This document shows positions 60,010-64,000 of a stretch of DNA of 64,000 bases, piece by piece. This DNA comes from Bifidobacterium pluvialisilvae (GTDB lineage Bacteria > Actinomycetota > Actinomycetes > Actinomycetales > Bifidobacteriaceae): contig NZ_JAHBBI010000009.1 in assembly GCF_019331695.1 (NCBI RefSeq), forward strand, positions 61,838 through 125,837. Direction: 5' to 3'. Under the pieces are notes generated by a model. The model saw only the letters and a list, made by a program, of their open reading frames with translations, did no database searches and was not told where the DNA came from. The position numbers were made by a program, and so were the translations under genes. Each line of letters begins with the position of its first letter. Position 1 is the stretch's first letter.

Positions 60010-60525
60010 TCACCTCAACTCGAAGGTCGTCGCACCGATGCGCACAGGCACACGGGACGGCAATACGGCAGCTCCGGTGAGTGGCTTGTTATCGACGACG
60101 GTTCCGTTGGTGCTCCCCAGGTCCTCGATGGCCCACCGGCCGTTTGACGGGTCCTGGAACAGCCGCGCATGATGTGAGGAGACGAATTCATCGTCCAGCA
60201 CCACGGAATTGCTGGCTGCACGACCAAGTGTGATTTGCTCATTGCCCAATGGGACCGTGGTGCCTGCCAGCGGTCCGTCGATGATCACCAGGATCGTCGG
60301 CTGCTCGGTGATCGGGCGGGGATTCGGCACCGGCGACGGTGCCGGCCGGGGAGCGGGCGATTGTGCGGCCTTACGCGCCTGCTGCTCCCTGCGACGGTGT
60401 TTTTTCGATGTTTTCGGACTGAATGAAGCGACGTCCTGATGCAGGGAACGTACGGCGAACCAGACGAAGACCCAGAGCAGCACCAGGAATCCGTATTTCA
60501 GAACAGTGAATGTCAGTTCAGTCAT
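60010..60525 (-). CDS. fhaB: FHA-domain protein FhaB
   Basis: This 171-residue protein has an N-terminal membrane helix (about 8-27) followed by a basic, Pro-rich linker. A C-terminal FHA domain covers about 85-165 (ITLGRAASNSVVLDDEFVSSHHARL and LGSTNGT). FHA domains bind phosphothreonine and link the PknA/PknB kinases to wall and division proteins. It is the counterpart of mycobacterial Rv0019c. It starts the tightly packed run to pknB, 36 bases after fhaA. Confidence 0.93.
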   Translation of the reverse strand: MTELTFTVLKYGFLVLLWVFVWFAVRSLHQDVASFSPKTSKKHRRREQQARKAAQSPAPRPAPSPVPNPRPITEQPTILVIIDGPLAGTTVPLGNEQITLGRAASNSVVLDDEFVSSHHARLFQDPSNGRWAIEDLGSTNGTVVDNKPLTGAAVLPSRVPVRIGATTFELR

Positions 60526-60561
60526 ATTGGCTCGCGTTCATACAGTGACTACGGTCGTATT

Positions 60562-61263
60562 TTACTCCTGCGGAGCAGAAGAAGCCCAGAATAGGATACG
60601 AGTGCGACCGATGGTGATGGTGTTGCCGTCCAGCAGCGTGGCCGCGGGAACCTGATGACCCTCCACATATGTGCCGTTCGTGGAGCCGAGGTCGCGGGCG
60701 ATGACGCCGTTGTCGGTGATGTCGATTTCCAGATGGCTGCGGGAGATGCCCGGATCGTCGATGACGATGTCGCAGTTGGATCCGCGGCCAATCACCGTCT
60801 TCGGGGCGGTGAGCAGGTACTGGCGTCCGTTGATTTCCAGAACCGGGCAGTCCTTGGTCTCATTCGTTGCCGTGACGGGTGCCGCGTTGCCCTGCACGGA
60901 TTCGGAGGCGAGCTTGAAATCGCCGCGGCTCAGGTTGAGGTCCTCCTCGAAGATCACCACGACCGGTCCCACGAAGGCGTAATGCTGGCTTTCGGCGTAT
61001 TTGGTCAGGTTGTCGGCCAGTTCGTTGGCCAACGTCTCGGAACCCCACTGCTCGATGCGGTCGAAGTCGGGGGTGGAAAGCTTGAAGCGGTATTCGTTCG
61101 GGGCGACGGTGCGGTCTCGTCCGACCGCCATGGCTTCCTTGTCGATCTCGCGCTCAAGGGCGCTGGAAAGGTCTACTGGCTGCAGGTCTTTGGAACCGAA
61201 TTTGCTGAACACGCCGTTGACGGCACCTTCGACACTCTTCTCAAATCGGTCGAGAACGCTCAT
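60562..61263 (-). CDS. fhaA: FHA-domain protein FhaA (DUF3662)
   Basis: This 233-residue protein has an N-terminal DUF3662 domain (about 1-115, MSVLDRFEKSVEGAVNGVFSK) and a C-terminal FHA domain (about 150-225, TVIGRGSNCDIVIDDPGISRSHLEI and LGSTNGT). It lacks the long disordered linker that separates these domains in mycobacterial FhaA, which is over 500 residues. FhaA binds phosphorylated partners such as the lipid II flippase MviN. ATG 61263 follows AAAGGG. It is the first gene of the cluster, so the promoter must lie in the 61264-61400 stretch. Confidence 0.93.
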   Translation of the reverse strand: MSVLDRFEKSVEGAVNGVFSKFGSKDLQPVDLSSALEREIDKEAMAVGRDRTVAPNEYRFKLSTPDFDRIEQWGSETLANELADNLTKYAESQHYAFVGPVVVIFEEDLNLSRGDFKLASESVQGNAAPVTATNETKDCPVLEINGRQYLLTAPKTVIGRGSNCDIVIDDPGISRSHLEIDITDNGVIARDLGSTNGTYVEGHQVPAATLLDGNTITIGRTRILFWASSAPQE

Positions 61264-61473
61264 GAACATCCCTTTCTCGCAATGTCTCCATGGTACGCAG
61301 AGGCTCCCATCGCGCCACAACGCGAGGTGGATTCATTGCAAAGTCTTCAATCCGGCTTTCCTGATTTTCAACCATCGTAATGCCGTTTTTGCGCCATCAG
61401 TGGGTGAATTCACCAATAACACACCGTTTTTTCCACATATGCGTGGCAATCCGTGGCATTCCTCCCCCGCCTC

Positions 61474-61606
61474 GTCCCCGGCGGAGCCATTCGGTCGCCA
61501 CTTGTCATCCCCGGCGGAGCCGTTCTGTCGCCATTCGTCATCCCGGGTGGAGCCGTTCGGTCGCCATTCGTCATCCCCGGCGGAGCCATTCGGCCTCTAT
61601 TTTGTC
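61474..61606. repeat. Four tandem 33-bp repeats
   Basis: Units beginning with TCCCCGGCGGAGCC(A/G)TTC at about 61475, 61508, 61541 and 61574 run directly into the next BIME-like element. Both repeat types start with GTCATCC. Confidence 0.82.
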
Positions 61607-61775
61607 ATCCTGAGCGGAGGGCGGAGCCCGGAGTCGAAGGATCTCGCGTTGCAGGCGATTCCAAGATCCTTCGGCTCCGCCGCAAGCGGCTCCGCTCAGG
61701 ATGACAAGGCGGATGCGCTTCACTCTCCGCTCAGGATGACAAGGCGGATGCGCTTCACTCTCCACTCAGGATGAC
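61603..61775. repeat. BIME-like inverted repeat, locus 5
   Basis: TGTCATCCTGAGCGGAGGG ... GAAGGATCT pairs with AAGATCCTTCGGCTCCG ... GCTCAGGATGAC. The right arm is copied twice more with a 37-base step (AAGGCGGATGCGCTTCACTC). No gene is seen in 61264-61816. Confidence 0.84.
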
Positions 61776-61816
61776 AAGACGGTGCACCTCATCCCGTCTG
61801 GGATGGGCTTTGCCCC

Positions 61817-62437
61817 CTATGCCGCCGCTTGCCTCACCCGCCGCAGCTCCTCGTGCTTCAGGGCGATCGTGGCGTTCGACGAGACGATTCCCGCTCCGGT
61901 CAGCTCCTCCCAGCTCACCCACGCGCTTTCCACGTGCTCGTCCTTGTCGAAGTGCCGCTCTCCCATATGCCATTGCCGAAGATGCAGCACCATGATGTTG
62001 GCGAGCTCGTCGGTCATGCCTTCCGACGAATAGCATTGCGCCACGTCGTCGATGTCGATGAGGTCGGGGACCACGCCGGTCTCCTCGCGCAGCTCGCGCA
62101 ATGCGGCCTCGTGGGGTTCCTCGCCTTCGTCGATAAGACCGGCCGGCACCCCGAATGCGTAGATGTTCGGCCCGACGCGGTATTCGCGTTCCAGCAGATA
62201 CCGGTCGTTCGCGCAGTCGTGCACCAGCATGACGACGCATGGCGCGTGCCGCATGATCTGCCGCCGTATGCGCACCGCTCCCCCGTCATGCCTCGTCAGG
62301 CGGATCACACGGTCCTCCACGTGGAAGATCGCTCCCGTGTATACGGTCTCGCTGCTTTCCGTCACCGGCGCAATGGCCATGTCGATGTCTTCGCTGGCGT
62401 CCAGGCGCGCCGCGACGTCATTGCTCGTAGTGCTCAT
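61817..62437 (-). CDS. Nudix hydrolase (ADP-ribose pyrophosphatase-like)
   Basis: This 206-residue protein has a complete Nudix box, GLIDEGEEPHEAALRELREETGV (Gly-x5-Glu-x7-Arg-Glu-x2-Glu-Glu), at about residues 110-132. It is preceded by a beta-sheet region with EREYRVGPNIYAFGVPAG, typical of ADP-sugar pyrophosphatases. It probably hydrolyses ADP-ribose or a related nucleotide sugar. An NAD-dependent deacetylase gene lies 229 bases upstream on the same strand; sirtuin and ADP-ribose metabolism are chemically related, so the pairing is plausible. Confidence 0.9.
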   Translation of the reverse strand: MSTTSNDVAARLDASEDIDMAIAPVTESSETVYTGAIFHVEDRVIRLTRHDGGAVRIRRQIMRHAPCVVMLVHDCANDRYLLEREYRVGPNIYAFGVPAGLIDEGEEPHEAALRELREETGVVPDLIDIDDVAQCYSSEGMTDELANIMVLHLRQWHMGERHFDKDEHVESAWVSWEELTGAGIVSSNATIALKHEELRRVRQAAA

Positions 62438-62564
62438 TTCGTCTCCGTAACCTCGTATGTCGTCTGTACGTCGTTTCGTATCGTCACGCGTCGTTTCGTG
62501 CCGTCGTCCGGCCCGTAATCCGATTATTCGCGGTTCTCACCGCATGCGACCGTTCTCATACGCC

Positions 62565-62618
62565 TGTTCGCGGTGAAGACTGCGAACAAAGGATATTCGC
62601 GGTGAAAATCGCGAACAA
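62565..62618. repeat. Two tandem hairpins between the sirtuin and Nudix genes
   Basis: Two 23-base units (62567-62589 and 62596-62618) begin with TTCGCGGTGAA and end with GCGAACAA. Each folds into a small stem (TGTTCGC / GCGAACA; TTCGCG / CGCGAA). Confidence 0.65.
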
Positions 62619-62666
62619 CGGGCAGCAGACAATGGACGATGCCGTGTATTTGACGACGCCGTGCAT

Positions 62667-63419
62667 TCATCCCTCGGCGATGGTCTCCTCGACCAGCTTG
62701 GGCAGGGCCACGGCGATGTCGTCGTGGATCAGTCGCGTGGCGATGCGGTCGTATTGCGTCCGTCCCATGTTCATGATGGTCAGGGGCACGCCGGCCTGCA
62801 CGGCCGCCGGGGCGAGCGACGCCGCCGGGAACACCTCCAGCGTCGATCCGATGACCCAGAATTCGTCGGCCTCGCGCACCTTGCGCAGCGACTTCTCCAT
62901 GGCGCCGTCGGGCAATGCCTCGCCGAAATACACGACGTCGGTCTTGATGATGCCGTTGCAGGGCATGTTCCCGTTGTAGGGCAGCCTGCGGTGGCAGCGC
63001 GGATCCGGTTCCTCGTCCAGACGGTCCATGATGTCGGCCGTATCGTATTTCGCATGGCATTTCATGCAATGCGACGTGCCGATGGTGCCGTGGAGATTGA
63101 CGATGACGTCTGGTGAGTTGCCGGCCTTCTCGTGCAGGGCGTCGAAGTTCTGCGTGGCCAGCAGCGTGAGCATGCCGGCCTTCTCCAACGTGACCAGGGC
63201 CTTGTGCGCCGTGCCGGGCTGCGCGCCCCATACCGGCGACTCCTTCTGCCAACGCCACGAGTATTCGCGGTCTTCTTTGCTGGTGATGAAGGCGTCGATG
63301 TCGTAGACGTTCATCTGCTCGGGATGCTTGGTCCATACACCGTCCGGCCCGCGGAAGTCGGGGATGCCCGCGCTGGTCGAGATGCCCGCGCCGGTCAGTA
63401 CTGCGATCTTTTTGCTCAT
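62667..63419 (-). CDS. cobB: NAD-dependent protein deacetylase (sirtuin)
   Basis: This 250-residue protein is a class III deacetylase. It has LTGAGISTSAGIPDFRG at the NAD site, TQNFDALHEKAG (usually QNID), the catalytic His in NLHGTIG, and a zinc ribbon with Cys in CMKC and then PRCH and MPCNG. IGSTLEVFPA is the second NAD motif. It removes acyl groups from lysine using NAD. The pattern is nearer to the bacterial U-class or CobB-like enzymes. Its start at 63419 has a modest site upstream. Confidence 0.93.
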   Translation of the reverse strand: MSKKIAVLTGAGISTSAGIPDFRGPDGVWTKHPEQMNVYDIDAFITSKEDREYSWRWQKESPVWGAQPGTAHKALVTLEKAGMLTLLATQNFDALHEKAGNSPDVIVNLHGTIGTSHCMKCHAKYDTADIMDRLDEEPDPRCHRRLPYNGNMPCNGIIKTDVVYFGEALPDGAMEKSLRKVREADEFWVIGSTLEVFPAASLAPAAVQAGVPLTIMNMGRTQYDRIATRLIHDDIAVALPKLVEETIAEG

Positions 63420-64000
63420 ATATGCAGTATTACACCGCGCATATGTAGAGACACGGGGAGATGCCTAGGGGTTTGCGGACCGTTCATCTCCGGGTTTGTG
63501 GGTCTATGACATACACGGACATATACGAGGACTATGAAAGCGTCGTCCTTATGAACGCATTGACCAACTGTACTGACCAACTTTTCGGTTTCGTGCCCCG
63601 ATCATTCGCCGTTGTGTTGTACTGAAGTTCCCGATTTTGTGGTTTCGCGGTCATGTTTCGGTAACGTTCGGGTTTTTATGCTGGTCTCAGACGCGGGAAG
63701 TCCCGATGTTGGGGCTCGTTTTGCCTTTTTGCGACACGCCGGTGGATGCTTGTGTTTTCAGTGGTTTTGGGGTTGTTGGTTGTGGCCGGGGTTGCGTGGT
63801 GGTGTGGGTTGGTGTAGGTTATTCACTCGTTGCCCGGCACGGCGGACGCCGCTTCCTGAAGCGGTGTTGTTTGCTGGTGTGGTGGTGGTTTGAGAACTCA
63901 AGAGCGTGTTTTGTACTACTGAATTGTTTTTGATTGCCAGTTGATGGCTGGTTTGCCGCCTTGTTTTTGGGGTGGTTGGCTGGTCGTCTGTTTTTGATTG
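63420..64000 (+). promoter_or_regulatory. Probable rRNA-operon leader at the right edge
   Basis: From about 63890 the sequence has TTTGAGAACTCAAGAGCGTG, which closely matches the antitermination-type leader found just before 16S rRNA genes of actinobacteria. It is followed by T- and G-rich tract sequence. A 16S gene should begin shortly after 64000. The left part (63420-63650) holds one TTTGTGGGTCT motif (63495-63505) and no gene. The small hairpin CCGCTTC-CT-GAAGCGG lies near 63849. Confidence 0.6.

Noticed and set aside
63612..63933. Small plus-strand frames near the right edge
   Set aside because: They overlap the rRNA-leader-like sequence, consist of low-complexity Val/Gly/Trp/Cys-rich text, and lack ribosome sites.

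Overview
The window is high-GC actinobacterial chromosome and almost certainly comes from a Bifidobacterium. The evidence is gene content and order: the set crgA - DUF881 - class E sortase - trpG/pabA type amidotransferase - pknB - pknA - pbpA - rodA - PP2C phosphatase - fhaB - fhaA is the origin-proximal block known from Mycobacterium and Streptomyces. A DUF3073 gene, an SCP-like gene and the repeat content fit as well. Two perfect parS sites (5881-5910 and 6963-6982) independently suggest an origin-proximal location, and the right edge looks like the leader of an rRNA operon whose 16S gene lies just outside.

Layout. 1-6.3 kb: a sugar-acid or hydroxy-acid module of two GntP permeases around an Ldh_2-type dehydrogenase, with a GntR/FCD regulator, then a LysE exporter. 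6.4-12.4 kb: cytidine deaminase, a TetR regulator divergent from a GH3 beta-glucosidase with two matching operators, and a DHA2 efflux pump. 12.4-21.8 kb: a giant LPXTG-like surface adhesin with 14 pilin-isopeptide modules, on the minus strand. It is split by a one-base frameshift and preceded by a G13 tract. 22.4-34 kb: AEC transporter, a membrane-anchored coiled-coil protein, two tRNA genes, a YgjP-type metallopeptidase, Dps, a CorC/HlyC protein, beta-carbonic anhydrase, and a LacI - AnmK-like kinase - FucP-like permease cluster with three related operators. 34-47 kb: ppc, a ThrE-type exporter, an aldo/keto reductase divergent from a MerR regulator, trpS, DUF3073, an SCP-like protein and glycogen phosphorylase. 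47-61.3 kb: rhomboid protease and the cell-wall, division and kinase block. 61.8-63.4 kb: Nudix hydrolase and sirtuin.

The most unusual feature is a family of about 90-107 bp elements (39145-39251, 39254-39358, 42012-42118 on minus, 46951-47041). Each folds into a rod with four helices. The outer, middle and inner helices differ in sequence between copies but stay paired, while the internal loops and the apical hairpin are conserved. In all three gene-adjacent cases the outer helix begins inside the stop codon of the upstream gene (ThrE-like, trpS, glgP), in the sense orientation. This is the pattern expected of a structured 3'-end RNA element, and I do not recognise it.

The intergenic spaces also hold several other repeat families: BIME-like inverted repeats with tandemly expanded arms (five loci), a two-hairpin repeat (three loci), a cluster of TTGTGGGTCT motifs, a pair of elements with shared inverted termini, and hairpins that share a loop sequence. 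No insertion sequence, phage or CRISPR array was found.
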